Source: Synechococcales cyanobacterium C42_A2020_086
Lineage (GTDB): Bacteria; Cyanobacteriota; Cyanobacteriia; Elainellales; Elainellaceae
NCBI GenBank assembly: GCA_015272325.1
Contig: JACYLU010000036.1
Span: 1 to 64,000, forward strand
DNA: 64,000 bases
Reading direction: 5' to 3'
Shown here: one piece after another, positions 53,064-61,773 of the stretch
How the letters are laid out: each line of letters opens with the position of its first letter
Position numbering within the stretch: position 1 is the first letter of the stretch
Notes under the pieces: generated by a model
What the model was told of the DNA's origin: nothing
What the model saw: the letters and a program-made list of their open reading frames with translations, nothing else
The model's database searches: none
Position numbers and translations under genes: made by a program

Positions 53064-54407
53064 TTATTGTTCTGATTCTTGTGACAGAATCGGCAACACC
53101 TGGCTGAAGTAGGTTCGATAGAGACGGCAGGCCGGCTGAGCCTGCAGATTCGAGAGCTGAATCAACCCTAGGCTTTGCAGTTGAAACGCTCGAATCGGAT
53201 TTAACTCAACCGGCGTAGGGGACAGCACCACCTGCTTCAAATCGGACAGGAGATCGGGGGACGGCAGCAGGTACGACAGTTGTTTTCGCAAATAGGCATC
53301 GAAGATCCCCTCGTTCTGCACAGCCTGCAAAAACTCCGGCAGCGTCAGATTCCGAGAGCTAAGGTGATGCAGCGCCAATTGCGTTAGATAGGGAATGCCT
53401 CCTAGCAAGTTCATTAGCTCTAGAGCATACTCAGACGACTCTAGCCCATATCGCTGAGCTAAGTCCTGAACCTGTTCCAGCGTGAAGGGAGGCAATTCCA
53501 GGAGCAGCCCCACATTAAAGGGGGAACCACTTAGATTCAGGGGTAGGTAGGACTCGCTGGAATACAATACCATCAGCCGCAACCGCTGCCAGATACTGCT
53601 ATTGCCATTGCCGTATTTCGATTTTTCGTACCACGCCCTCAGCATGCCGAAGAAATCGCTTGCAATTGCGGGATAGTTAAAGATGCGATCGGTTTCATCG
53701 AGGGCCAGCACCAAGGGGCTGTCGAGAGTACTCAGCAAATACTGCTCAAAATAATCGGTGCAATTGTAACTACTACCAAACACATCGTGCCAGTGCTCAT
53801 CCAAGCGCTCCGGAAGCTGAAGGTCGCGGGTGACAACCGCACAAAACCAGCGCAAAAACCGTGTCAGATCGGTGAACATAGCGGCATCAGCCAGCTGCAA
53901 ATTCAGCACTACGCCCTTACAGCCTCGGCTGTGAGCAGCTGCTAAAACTCTTGCCATCAATGAGGTTTTGCCAAACTGGCGAGGCGATTTGATGCGAACC
54001 AGCGCCCCGGGCTGCAACACCTCTTCACTGGCCAAAAATTCGTAGGGAGGCCGTTCAATATAGAAGTTGGAGTCTAGAGGAACCTGCCCTTGCAGGGGTT
54101 TTTGGGGTTGGCGCTGCGTTGGATGATCGGCGTCAACGCTGATGTAGTCTGTCGCAACCAGCGTCAGATCCAGCGCATTGAAATAGGATTCTAGGGTTTG
54201 TCGATCAACCGCTAATCGACGACGACGAACTTTTGTGATGGTGTTGGGGCTGAGTCCGGTTCGTTCCCCCAACTGATCCAGCGTGTAGGGTTTACCTGCA
54301 TTGTTGTGATCTGCTGCCTGCTGTTCAGCCGCCTGCAACCGCTGCCACCCTTGAGGGCTTAAAATTACTCCTCTTCTGCGTCGTTGTACCGGGAAGTGTT
54401 CAGTCAT
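53064..54407 (-). CDS. AAA-like (AAA_35) NTPase with vMAP-type N-terminal HTH
   Basis: 447 residues. Residues about 8-90 form a winged HTH-like domain ('GVILSPQGWQRLQAAEQQAA', 'YTLDQLGERTGLSPNTITKV') which I recognise as the N-terminal domain of vWA-MoxR-associated-type proteins in cyanobacteria. The AAA_35 NTPase follows: 'VRIKSPRQFGKTSLMARVLA' (Walker A), 'LVLALDETDRIFNYPAIASD' (Walker B), and 'LMNLLGGIPYLTQLALHHLS'. In related proteins a C-terminal WD40, pentapeptide or TIR-like effector is often fused; here the protein ends after the NTPase. Possible role in conflict or signalling; not proven. Confidence 0.78.
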   Translation of the reverse strand: MTEHFPVQRRRRGVILSPQGWQRLQAAEQQAADHNNAGKPYTLDQLGERTGLSPNTITKVRRRRLAVDRQTLESYFNALDLTLVATDYISVDADHPTQRQPQKPLQGQVPLDSNFYIERPPYEFLASEEVLQPGALVRIKSPRQFGKTSLMARVLAAAHSRGCKGVVLNLQLADAAMFTDLTRFLRWFCAVVTRDLQLPERLDEHWHDVFGSSYNCTDYFEQYLLSTLDSPLVLALDETDRIFNYPAIASDFFGMLRAWYEKSKYGNGNSSIWQRLRLMVLYSSESYLPLNLSGSPFNVGLLLELPPFTLEQVQDLAQRYGLESSEYALELMNLLGGIPYLTQLALHHLSSRNLTLPEFLQAVQNEGIFDAYLRKQLSYLLPSPDLLSDLKQVVLSPTPVELNPIRAFQLQSLGLIQLSNLQAQPACRLYRTYFSQVLPILSQESEQ

Positions 54408-55082
54408 TGGGTTGAATCAGTCAGTGCCAGTAGACTTTAAGTATCTACCTCACCTATTACAAAATAGGCAACATCTTAAACTTGGAATGCTTGCAGCCCT
54501 AAGTTTATTTATTTGCCCAGGTATTGTGATTCTTCCCAATATGAATCCTAAAATCTCACATTGCCTCTCAAAAAGAGATTTTAGAATGAACTTAATTTAC
54601 TTTTTCCAGCACAACAATTCAACAAAGTTGTGTTCACCCTCCGAATATTTGAGCCTTTCCTTCTTTATCTTGCTAATAGAAATGGGTTCACTTCACCGCT
54701 TTCTAGGCCAAATTTGCCTTGGTACGGGGGGCGATTCCTGCCCAATTCCACTCGTCATAACCTCAGAGGAGAAACGAGGTCGTCCCCTTTAGACTGCCCT
54801 GTTTTGATCCTTTGCTAACACTTTCGCACAAGCAACTCAAATCGGAGTGAGATGTCTGACCCCCCTAGGTTGACTGGCTCCCTCTATGAAAATCCGTTTA
54901 ATTGCTGACTTAAAATCCGTTTAATTGCTGAAACAATTTTCTCCGGAGACACAAACTAAACTACAGCAAGCGCACTTTGTTGTGAGTCTATTTCGTATCT
55001 CAATGATTTGAGATAAATTCTCAATATTTTAGCTAAACCATAGTTTTAAGAGCATTATCTCGAACAAACATCTCTACCTGTT
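54408..55082. other. AT-rich intergenic region with an inverted repeat
   Basis: About 675 bases, clearly more AT-rich than surrounding DNA. A plus-strand 126-codon frame (54412-54792) has no recognisable domain or Shine-Dalgarno and is not called. It contains the inverted repeat at 54548-54584. The 54.9 kb part has a direct repeat AAAATCCGTTTAATTGCTGA near 54889 and 54911. Confidence 0.5.
54548..54584. repeat. 10-bp inverted repeat CTAAAATCTC/GAGATTTTAG
   Basis: CTAAAATCTC (54548-54557) and GAGATTTTAG (54575-54584) are perfect complements with a 17-base loop. AT-rich, so a weak RNA stem, but perfect. Lies upstream of the AAA-like NTPase gene. Confidence 0.5.
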
Positions 55083-55301
55083 CTACTCTTCTATTTTTTG
55101 TAAAGCTTCTGGTTTATGTGCGGCTTCTTTGCCTGTTTTTTTGCTTTTTACAAGGTATTCTGGATGATCTTTTGTTGCAACTACATGGTGTCCTTTAATA
55201 TCTGTTGATTCAGTCAGTTTCTTTTCGACTGTGCCCTCTGTTTTGCCTTGAGGGGTATTCCATTCTACCCGATCGCCTTTCTTAAAAGACTGGCTTGTCA
55301 T
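55083..55301 (-). CDS. DUF2945 (hypervirulence-associated TUDOR-like) small protein
   Basis: 72 residues, Lys-rich. 'FKKGDRVEWNTPQGKTEGTV' and 'GHHVVATKDHPEYLVKSKKT' are the DUF2945 pattern of a small SH3/Tudor-like barrel. Function unknown. The ATG at 55301 has GGAGG 8 bases before it. Codons are AT-rich relative to neighbours (AAA, ACT, GAA use), suggesting acquisition by transfer, consistent with the AT-rich flank. Confidence 0.8.
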   Translation of the reverse strand: MTSQSFKKGDRVEWNTPQGKTEGTVEKKLTESTDIKGHHVVATKDHPEYLVKSKKTGKEAAHKPEALQKIEE

Positions 55302-55679
55302 CTTCACTTCCTCCGCTTGAAAGGGTTAGGGATTAGGCTTTAGCCATTCAGGGCTACCTACAGGTTGGCTGATGAAAGGTTAACCCTTTTTCCTTAAGCT
55401 AGTTCAGTTGTCTAGAGAATTTGTCTATCTCTAGATAGTCTTTCACTCCCCAATAAATGAATGCAACGCAGCCATAGGAGCAGAGCCTTGAACTGGCTGT
55501 CGTCCCTGCCGGTTTCGTGCTCTTTAGCTCTATAAAGTTTTCTGACCTGGGGGGAGTAAGGTTGTATTCAACCAGGGAACACTGAATAAGCTAGGGCAAG
55601 CCGATGAGATAGCCCGGTCGCTATGGTGTTTTGCGGGTTCTTAGATTCAGTTAGGTCAGCATAAGGTGTGTTCGTAGGT
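55302..55679. other. Intergenic region before the signalling island
   Basis: About 380 bases, no ORF. A perfect 8-bp inverted repeat lies at 55411-55435. GAAAGGTTAACCCTTTTT near 55374 is a partial dyad around GGTTAACC. Confidence 0.5.
55411..55435. repeat. 8-bp inverted repeat TCTAGAGA/TCTCTAGA
   Basis: TCTAGAGA (55411-55418) and TCTCTAGA (55428-55435) with a 9-base loop. About 250 bases upstream of the kinase gene; possible regulator site or small hairpin. Confidence 0.4.
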
Positions 55680-58187
55680 ATGGATGGCTCGCACAGGGTA
55701 ATGGCGGTGCTCGGCAATCAAGTATGGCGCACGCTGGAGATAGCCTGGGATTGGATGACTGAAGCGATAGTTTGGACCAATCCTCACGGGCAGATTGAGT
55801 CGGGCAATGCCGCGTTTCAGCGCCTGTTCAACCGTTCGCAGCCAGTTCAGGGAAAAGCACTGAGCGATTTGCTGCGGCTGCCAGCACCGAAGAAATTTGT
55901 CTTGCACCCGGTCGAGCATGTGCTCGCGGGTCAGGTGTTGCCGCCTACTCCCTATCTCTTTTCGACTTTTCATGGCTTCACTACCCACTGGCTGGAAATT
56001 GCCGGCTCTCCCCTTTATGAGGCTGATACTGGGTCTCAGGTCATGGGGGCGCTCTTCGTGCTGCGAACTGTGCAACCGCCCGGACCTAAAACCGCTCTGC
56101 AACAGGTGCAACGCTGGCAGTCGGCAGCAGCGCTTTCGGTCAGCGAAACTCACTGCGATGTCAACGATCAGGATGTCAACCAAGATGTCAACCAGGATGT
56201 CAACGATCAGACTGTATTAATCTGCCGCTTTCTGCCCAACGGTGCCCTGAGTTTTGCCAATTCTGCGTATTTACGCTACTTTGGTCTGCCCAACATAGCT
56301 GATACTACTCAAGCTGGTTCTGCTACTCACTTCGTTTGGCAGGCTTTGCTAGCGGACGATCGGCAGCGAATTATCTTAGAGGTGGCTCAGTTGTCTTTGC
56401 AGCACCCGTCGAGGAACTGTGAATATCGAGTGTTGCTGCCAACCGGTGAGATTCGCTGGCAGCAGTGGACGGTACGGGCCATCTTCAACTCAGAACAGCA
56501 GATTGTTGAATATCAAGCCGTAGGACGCGACATCAGCAATCGCAAATGGGCTGAAGCTGCTCTGATCAGCAGTGAAGAGCGCTTCCGCACCCTCGTGCAA
56601 AATGCCTCAGACGTAATTGTAGTGATGCGTATCGACGGCACTAGCAGCTATGTCAGCCCGTCGGCAGTAGGGGTATTGGGGTTTGCTGCGGAGTCGCTGC
56701 TTGGGCGAGATGTTTTTGCGTCCGTGCACCCCGAGGATCTGCCCCAAGCCGAAACGGCTTTTCTAGAGGCTGTTGAGTGTCCTGAACGAACCGTACGCGT
56801 TGAGCTGCGAGTGCGCCATCCCCATCGCGGCTGGATTGATCTGGAATGCACCTGCCGCAGCCAGCTTCATGAGCCTAGCATTCAAGGAGTCGTCATTAAC
56901 ATTCGCGATGTCAGCGAGCGCAAGCGAGCCGAAGCAGCCCTCAGAAGCATTTTGCAGGGCACAGCTTCTGCGACAGGGGAAGCCTTTTTCTCGGTGCTGG
57001 TGGAAAACCTCGCCTCGGCACTGGAGGTCAGGCACGCGGTTGTGTCGGAATTGAAGGGCAACCAGTTAGTCACCCTGGCATTCTGTTCTGCACATGAGCT
57101 TCAGCCTAATTTAACCTTTGAGTTGCCCGAGGTGCCATGCTGTCAAGCGGTGATTCAACAGGGACTCTTCTGTTGCCAGGCTCAGGTGCAGCAGCACTTC
57201 CCCGACCTGCCGATTCTGGCTCAGCTCAAGGCAGAGAGCTATCTTGGGGTAGCCATGCAGGATGACAGTGGACGACCCATCGGCACTCTCTGCATTGTAG
57301 ATGACCAACCCATTCGCGACCCCGTGCGGGCAGAGGCGATTCTGCGGATTTTTGCGGCTCGGGCAGCGGCTGAACTAGAGCGGCAGCGGGCGACTACCGC
57401 CTTGCAGCAGCTAAATCACGATCTAGAGGCTCGGGTTACTCAGCGCACCCAAGAGCTAATGCAGTCACAAGCAACATTGCAAAAGCAGACTCACTTGCTG
57501 CAGGCTCTCCTAGCCCATATGGTTGAAGACATTACTCATCGCAAAGCAGTTGAAGCGCAGCTCCGTGCCTCGTTGCAGGAGAAAGAAGTGCTGCTGAAGG
57601 AAGTGCATCATCGAGTCAAGAATAATTTGCAAATGGTCCAGAGTCTTCTGAATTTGCAAGCCCGTTCCATCGAAGATGCTTCAGTGCTGCAAGCCCTAAC
57701 GGAAAGTCAGAACCGCGTCAAAGCCATGACGCTAGTGCATGAAAAACTTTATCAGTCTAATAGTTTAGCCAAGATCAATTTTTCTGAGTATGTTCGTAGT
57801 CTGACAAGAGACCTGCTACATTCTTGTGTTTCTCATCTCGCTGCAATTCGGCTTTCCATTCAGGTAAGCAATATTGAATTGGGAGTTGATACAGCAATTC
57901 CCTGTGGATTAATTATTAGTGAATTATTCTCGAATTCTGTTAAGTATGCTTTTTCAAATCAGTCAGAACGAATCATCAAAATTAGTTTTAATATTGATTT
58001 TCAAGAACGCTATGTTTTAATTGTCAGTGATAATGGAATAGGAATTCCCACAGAAATTACTCCACACACTACTAAAACACTAGGGTTGCGGTTAGTGTAT
58101 GCCTTAACTCGTCAATTGCGGGGAACTCTAGAGCTAGATCGCACTCAAGGCAGCACCTTTAAAATTACCTTTGCCAAGCCGTCTTGA
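55680..58187 (+). CDS. Soluble sensor histidine kinase, PAS-PAS-PAS-GAF-HisKA_2-HATPase
   Basis: 835 residues. PAS-like segments lie at about 10-115, 175-290 and 295-415, with the PAC end 'LRVRHPHRGWIDLECTCRSQ'. A GAF domain follows (about 425-560, 'FFSVLVENLASALEVRHAVV', 'VAMQDDSGRPIGTLCIVDDQ'). A coiled coil leads to HisKA_2 'LLKEVHHRVKNNLQMVQSLL' (His near 643) and the ATPase 'ISELFSNSVKYAFSNQSERI' and 'IVSDNGIGIPTE'. The terminal 450 bases (57740-58187) are markedly AT-richer than the rest. Start: ATG at 55680 (alternatives GTG 55668, ATG 55701). Followed by two receiver-kinases. Confidence 0.88.
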   Translation: MDGSHRVMAVLGNQVWRTLEIAWDWMTEAIVWTNPHGQIESGNAAFQRLFNRSQPVQGKALSDLLRLPAPKKFVLHPVEHVLAGQVLPPTPYLFSTFHGFTTHWLEIAGSPLYEADTGSQVMGALFVLRTVQPPGPKTALQQVQRWQSAAALSVSETHCDVNDQDVNQDVNQDVNDQTVLICRFLPNGALSFANSAYLRYFGLPNIADTTQAGSATHFVWQALLADDRQRIILEVAQLSLQHPSRNCEYRVLLPTGEIRWQQWTVRAIFNSEQQIVEYQAVGRDISNRKWAEAALISSEERFRTLVQNASDVIVVMRIDGTSSYVSPSAVGVLGFAAESLLGRDVFASVHPEDLPQAETAFLEAVECPERTVRVELRVRHPHRGWIDLECTCRSQLHEPSIQGVVINIRDVSERKRAEAALRSILQGTASATGEAFFSVLVENLASALEVRHAVVSELKGNQLVTLAFCSAHELQPNLTFELPEVPCCQAVIQQGLFCCQAQVQQHFPDLPILAQLKAESYLGVAMQDDSGRPIGTLCIVDDQPIRDPVRAEAILRIFAARAAAELERQRATTALQQLNHDLEARVTQRTQELMQSQATLQKQTHLLQALLAHMVEDITHRKAVEAQLRASLQEKEVLLKEVHHRVKNNLQMVQSLLNLQARSIEDASVLQALTESQNRVKAMTLVHEKLYQSNSLAKINFSEYVRSLTRDLLHSCVSHLAAIRLSIQVSNIELGVDTAIPCGLIISELFSNSVKYAFSNQSERIIKISFNIDFQERYVLIVSDNGIGIPTEITPHTTKTLGLRLVYALTRQLRGTLELDRTQGSTFKITFAKPS
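56157..56210 (+). repeat. In-frame tandem 12/15-bp repeats within the kinase gene
   Basis: GATGTCAACGATCAG, GATGTCAACCAA, GATGTCAACCAG and GATGTCAACGATCAG follow in a row, encoding DVNDQDVNQDVNQDVNDQ between the first and second PAS domains. The units are multiples of three bases, so length changes keep the frame. Confidence 0.85.
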
Positions 58188-58198
58188 CCGGAGTCATC

Positions 58199-59320
58199 AT
58201 GAGTCGCACAAAAATCTTGGTAGTTGAGGATGAGCCTGTGATTGCCTTAGACATCGAAGAATGTCTGATGCGCTTAGGGTATGAAGTAGTGGCAATTGTC
58301 GATTGTTCAGACGCTGCCCTCACCGCGGTAACCGACTTTCTGCCTGACTTGGTGCTGATGGATATTCATCTGCAGGGGGACAGCAACGGTATTGAAACAG
58401 CGCAGCAGATCTGGCATCGCTACCATTTGCCGGTCGTGTTTTTGACGGCACACGCCGATGGTGCCACGCTAGAGCTAGCCAAGGCGACTCAACCCTTTGG
58501 GTATATCGTGAAACCGTTTGAAACCCGCGACTTGACGGTCACGATTGAAATTGCGCTCCATCGCTACCAGGCAGAAATGACGATGCAGCAGGCCTTGGCG
58601 CGAGAACAAGCTCTAAATCGACTCAAGTCCCAGTTTGTGTCCATTGTTTCCCATGAGTTTCGCAATCCCTTGAGTTCGATCCTGTTCTCGCTCGATTTGA
58701 TGGACTATGCTTCTCCCAACCATTTCCCGCCAGAGAAACGACAGGCTTATTTACAACGCGCTCGCCTCTCCGTTGAACAGATGATGCAGATGCTGGAAGA
58801 TGTGCTGATGCTGAGCGAAATCAATGCCGACAACTTTCAGTTTCAGCCGCAACCGCTGCTGGTGGTTGATTTTTGCCAAGAATTGATCGAACAATTCCAG
58901 ATCGATCTGGAGCAACACTATCCTATTCAGTTCACCTATAGCAATGTAGATGAGCACAGTCTGTATGACCTAGATGAAAAACTCTTGCGGCATATCTTGA
59001 GTAATCTTTTATCGAATGCCATTAAATATTCTCCTGCCCAGACGAGAATTGAGTTCGAGTTGAGCGGTAGTGCCACCCAGCTAGTGTTCCGAATTCGGGA
59101 TTTTGGCATCGGGATTCCAGTTCAAGATCAGGACCATTTGTTTGATGCTTTCTATCGGGGTAGCAATGTCGGCAGCATTCCAGGGACCGGGCTGGGGTTG
59201 TCGATTGTCAAACAATGTGTTGAGGCCCATCATGGGCAGATCAGCATGGAGAGCCAAGTGGGGATGGGTACCACCTTTGTGGTTACTCTGGGCAAGCAGA
59301 GTGCATCGCTAAGGGCATGA
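58199..59320 (+). CDS. Receiver domain fused to HisKA-HATPase kinase
   Basis: 373 residues. Receiver with E10/D11, D55 in 'LVLMDIHLQGDSNGIETAQQ' and Lys in 'FGYIVKPFETRDL', then a HisKA domain 'FVSIVSHEFRNPLSSILFSL' and ATPase with 'ILSNLLSNAIKYSPAQTRIE', 'RDFGIGIPVQDQDHLFDAF' and 'GTGLGLSIVKQCVEAHHG'. The ATG at 58199 has GGAG 6 bases before it and follows the sensor kinase stop by 11 bases. It presumably receives phosphate from the kinase through its receiver and then acts as a kinase itself; the ATPase domain here is complete. Confidence 0.9.
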   Translation: MSRTKILVVEDEPVIALDIEECLMRLGYEVVAIVDCSDAALTAVTDFLPDLVLMDIHLQGDSNGIETAQQIWHRYHLPVVFLTAHADGATLELAKATQPFGYIVKPFETRDLTVTIEIALHRYQAEMTMQQALAREQALNRLKSQFVSIVSHEFRNPLSSILFSLDLMDYASPNHFPPEKRQAYLQRARLSVEQMMQMLEDVLMLSEINADNFQFQPQPLLVVDFCQELIEQFQIDLEQHYPIQFTYSNVDEHSLYDLDEKLLRHILSNLLSNAIKYSPAQTRIEFELSGSATQLVFRIRDFGIGIPVQDQDHLFDAFYRGSNVGSIPGTGLGLSIVKQCVEAHHGQISMESQVGMGTTFVVTLGKQSASLRA

Positions 59321-59331
59321 GGGTGAGGTTC

Positions 59332-60510
59332 ATGAAAACGATTTTGGTGATCGAAGATGAGCCAGCAATTCGTGAGTCTTTGCAGGATTTACTGGAGCTA
59401 GAAGGCTATCACGCTATTGCAGCCGCCAACGGGCGTAGCGGAGTAGAACTAGCACAGCGGTATTTGCCCGATCTCATCCTCTGCGATGTCACCATGCCGG
59501 AGTTGGACGGTTACACAGTGCTGTCGATGCTGCAACAGTCTCCGGCAACCCGCACCATTCCTTTTATTTTCTTGACCGCCAGAAGCGCGACAACTGACCA
59601 GCGCCATGGTATGAATTTGGGGGCAGATGACTATTTAGCGAAACCGTGTTCTGCGGCTGAGGTGTTGCGGGCCATTGCCAGCCGCTTTGACAAGCAAACG
59701 GCGATTCAGAGCCAATCTCAGCGGCAGATGCAGCTGCTGCGGACAAACATCGCCCAATCGTTACCGCATGAGTTCTATACGCCGCTCAACGGCATTCTCG
59801 GGTTCTCAGAAATCCTCTATCAAGACAGCGCCATTTTAGACCGGCTAGAGATCCAGGAATTAGCTGAAGGCATTCACACCTCAGCGGTTCGGCTCTATCG
59901 CTTGATCCAGAATTTTTTGCTGTATACCAAGCTAGAGCTGATCCTGACTCAGCCCGCAGAGGTTGCAGCGCTCCGGCAGGAAATGACCCCCCATCCCGCA
60001 GTGCTGATTTGGGAAAGCGCGACTCGCATAGCTGAGCAAGTTGACCGGCTGCCCGATCTCACTCTGCATGTGCCCCGGTCCCTGCCCGATACGATTCTCG
60101 CCATTGCCCCGCTCCATTTTCAGAAATTAGTGGAAGAGCTGATAGAGAATGCCTTCAAGTTTTCCCCGGTGAACACTCCGGTTGACGTTTACAGTCACCT
60201 CAGTCAGCGAGAGGTTGTTGTCGAGATCCGCAACCGAGGACGAGGAATGACGCCTGACCAAATTGCTGATTTGGGAGCCTACATGCAGTTTGATCGCCGC
60301 CTCTATGAACAGCAAGGCTTGGGGCTGGGGCTGATCATCGCCAAGCGCATTCTTGACCTGTATGATGGAACGCTACACATTCAGAGCGTGCCCCAGCCGC
60401 CATTGTCCAATGATCTATCCAATTGCCCCAAGGATCATCCACTCGATCAGCCAACAAATCACGAAACGATTGTGCAGATTCGCCTGAAGCGAGCTAACCC
60501 CATCCACTGA
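59332..60510 (+). CDS. Receiver domain fused to histidine-kinase-like ATPase
   Basis: 392 residues. Receiver D52 in 'DLILCDVTMPELDGYTVLSM', Lys in 'DDYLAKPCSAAEVLRAI'; then 'IAQSLPHEFYTPLNGILGFS' H-box and ATPase with 'LVEELIENAFKFSPVNTPVD' and 'EQQGLGLGLIIAKRILDLYD'. Very similar in its kinase half to the protein at 30851-31939 (both have GAYMQFDR and EQQGLGLGL). The ATG at 59332 fits the receiver start; an upstream ATG at 59317 overlaps the previous stop (ATGA). Confidence 0.88.
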   Translation: MKTILVIEDEPAIRESLQDLLELEGYHAIAAANGRSGVELAQRYLPDLILCDVTMPELDGYTVLSMLQQSPATRTIPFIFLTARSATTDQRHGMNLGADDYLAKPCSAAEVLRAIASRFDKQTAIQSQSQRQMQLLRTNIAQSLPHEFYTPLNGILGFSEILYQDSAILDRLEIQELAEGIHTSAVRLYRLIQNFLLYTKLELILTQPAEVAALRQEMTPHPAVLIWESATRIAEQVDRLPDLTLHVPRSLPDTILAIAPLHFQKLVEELIENAFKFSPVNTPVDVYSHLSQREVVVEIRNRGRGMTPDQIADLGAYMQFDRRLYEQQGLGLGLIIAKRILDLYDGTLHIQSVPQPPLSNDLSNCPKDHPLDQPTNHETIVQIRLKRANPIH

Positions 60511-60523
60511 ACCATCACTACTA

Positions 60524-61762
60524 TCACTCGGCCAACAAGCTCACAACAGCTCGGATCAGCACTTCGGGGTCTACAGGCTTCGGGACATGCAGTTGAAACC
60601 CAGCCTCCTGAGCGCGCTGCTGGTCATACTCGCCGGCATAGGCAGTCACGGCAATCGCGGGTACTTGCCCTCCGAGTTCGGGTACCAAAGAACGAATTTG
60701 CCGCAGCAGCGCATACCCATCGACGTTGGACATGCCAATATCGCTCACCAAAACATCAGGCTTAACCCGCGACAATTTGGCTAGCGCTTCGCCTGCAGAG
60801 GTGGCTAGCGTTACATTTGCTCCAGCCTGTTGCAACACATACGCGGCATACTCCCGCATGTCAGCATCGTCATCCACCACCAGCACTCGAACACCCTGCA
60901 GCACGGCTGTTTCAGTCTGTGTCATGGCTGAGACGGCATCGGGTTCCGCAGTCTCTACGGCTGGTTCTGCATGGTTTCGCTCTACCAAATCACGCGGTTT
61001 CTCTTTGAGTAAGGGTAACATCACGATAAACGTCGCTCCCTGACCTTCTCCAGCACTTTCAACGCGAATGCTGCCGCCATGCAGCTCCACCAAATGTCGT
61101 ACGATCGCCAATCCCAGTCCTAGTCCACCGTACTGGCGAGTGGTTGTGCTGTCGGCCTGCCGGAAGTAATCAAACACGTAGGGCAGAAAGTCAGGGTGAA
61201 TTCCTTTGCCGGTATCAGTAACGGTGATTTGGGCATAGGACTGGGGAGGCGATGAAGCCAGAGGATGAGAAGGATGGGGTGTTTGTTCATTCCCAACGGT
61301 TGCTTTGCCAATTTCAATTTGTTCTAACTTCACCTCAACTTTGCCTCCGGCAGGTGTAAACTTCACCGCATTGGAGACCAAGTTCCAGACAATTTGCTGC
61401 AAGCGGGCCGAATCGCCAGAGACGGTAAACCCAGCGTGATAAGCCTCAGCAGCCTTCTCACTGATGCCATTTTGCCAGGCTGTAATCGCAGTCTGAGAGC
61501 TTGTGCCGTTGCGCTCTGCAGCCAGAATTAGAAAGCGGAGGTCAGTGGTGCGGCTTTCAGCGGCATGACGAACCGTTTCCAGGGCAGCTTCAATGGTGCT
61601 CACCAGACTCACCTGCGAAATATTCAGCAGCAGCTTGCCCTGCAAAATTCGAGATACATCGAGCAGATCCTCAATGAGCTGGGTTTGCAGCTTGGCATTG
61701 CGCTCGATAGTTTCCAGCGCCCGTGCGGTCATCTGTTCGTCAAACTGGCGAGAGCGCAACAT
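60524..61762 (-). pseudogene. C-terminal part of frameshifted hybrid kinase: HATPase plus receiver
   Basis: 412 codons from the first ATG after the frameshift. The stretch begins with the second half of the HisKA domain ('LQTQLIEDLLDVSRILQGKL'), followed by a complete ATPase ('VWNLVSNAVKFTPAGGKVEV', 'VTDTGKGIHPDFLPYVFDYF', 'GGLGLGLAIVRHLVELHGG') and a receiver ('VLVVDDDADMREYAAYVLQQ', 'DVLVSDIGMSNVDGYALLRQ', Lys in HVPKPVDP). The frame immediately upstream reads ILGWAKMLRSRQFDE, which is the continuation of the previous ORF one base out of register. If not translated separately it is the 3' half of the gene at 61774-63744. Confidence 0.85.
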
Positions 61763-61773
61763 CTTAGCCCAGC

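Noticed and set aside
54412-54792. Plus-strand ORF of 126 codons divergent from the AAA-like NTPase gene
   Set aside because: AT-rich region with random-looking composition, no domain, and the inverted repeat lies within it.
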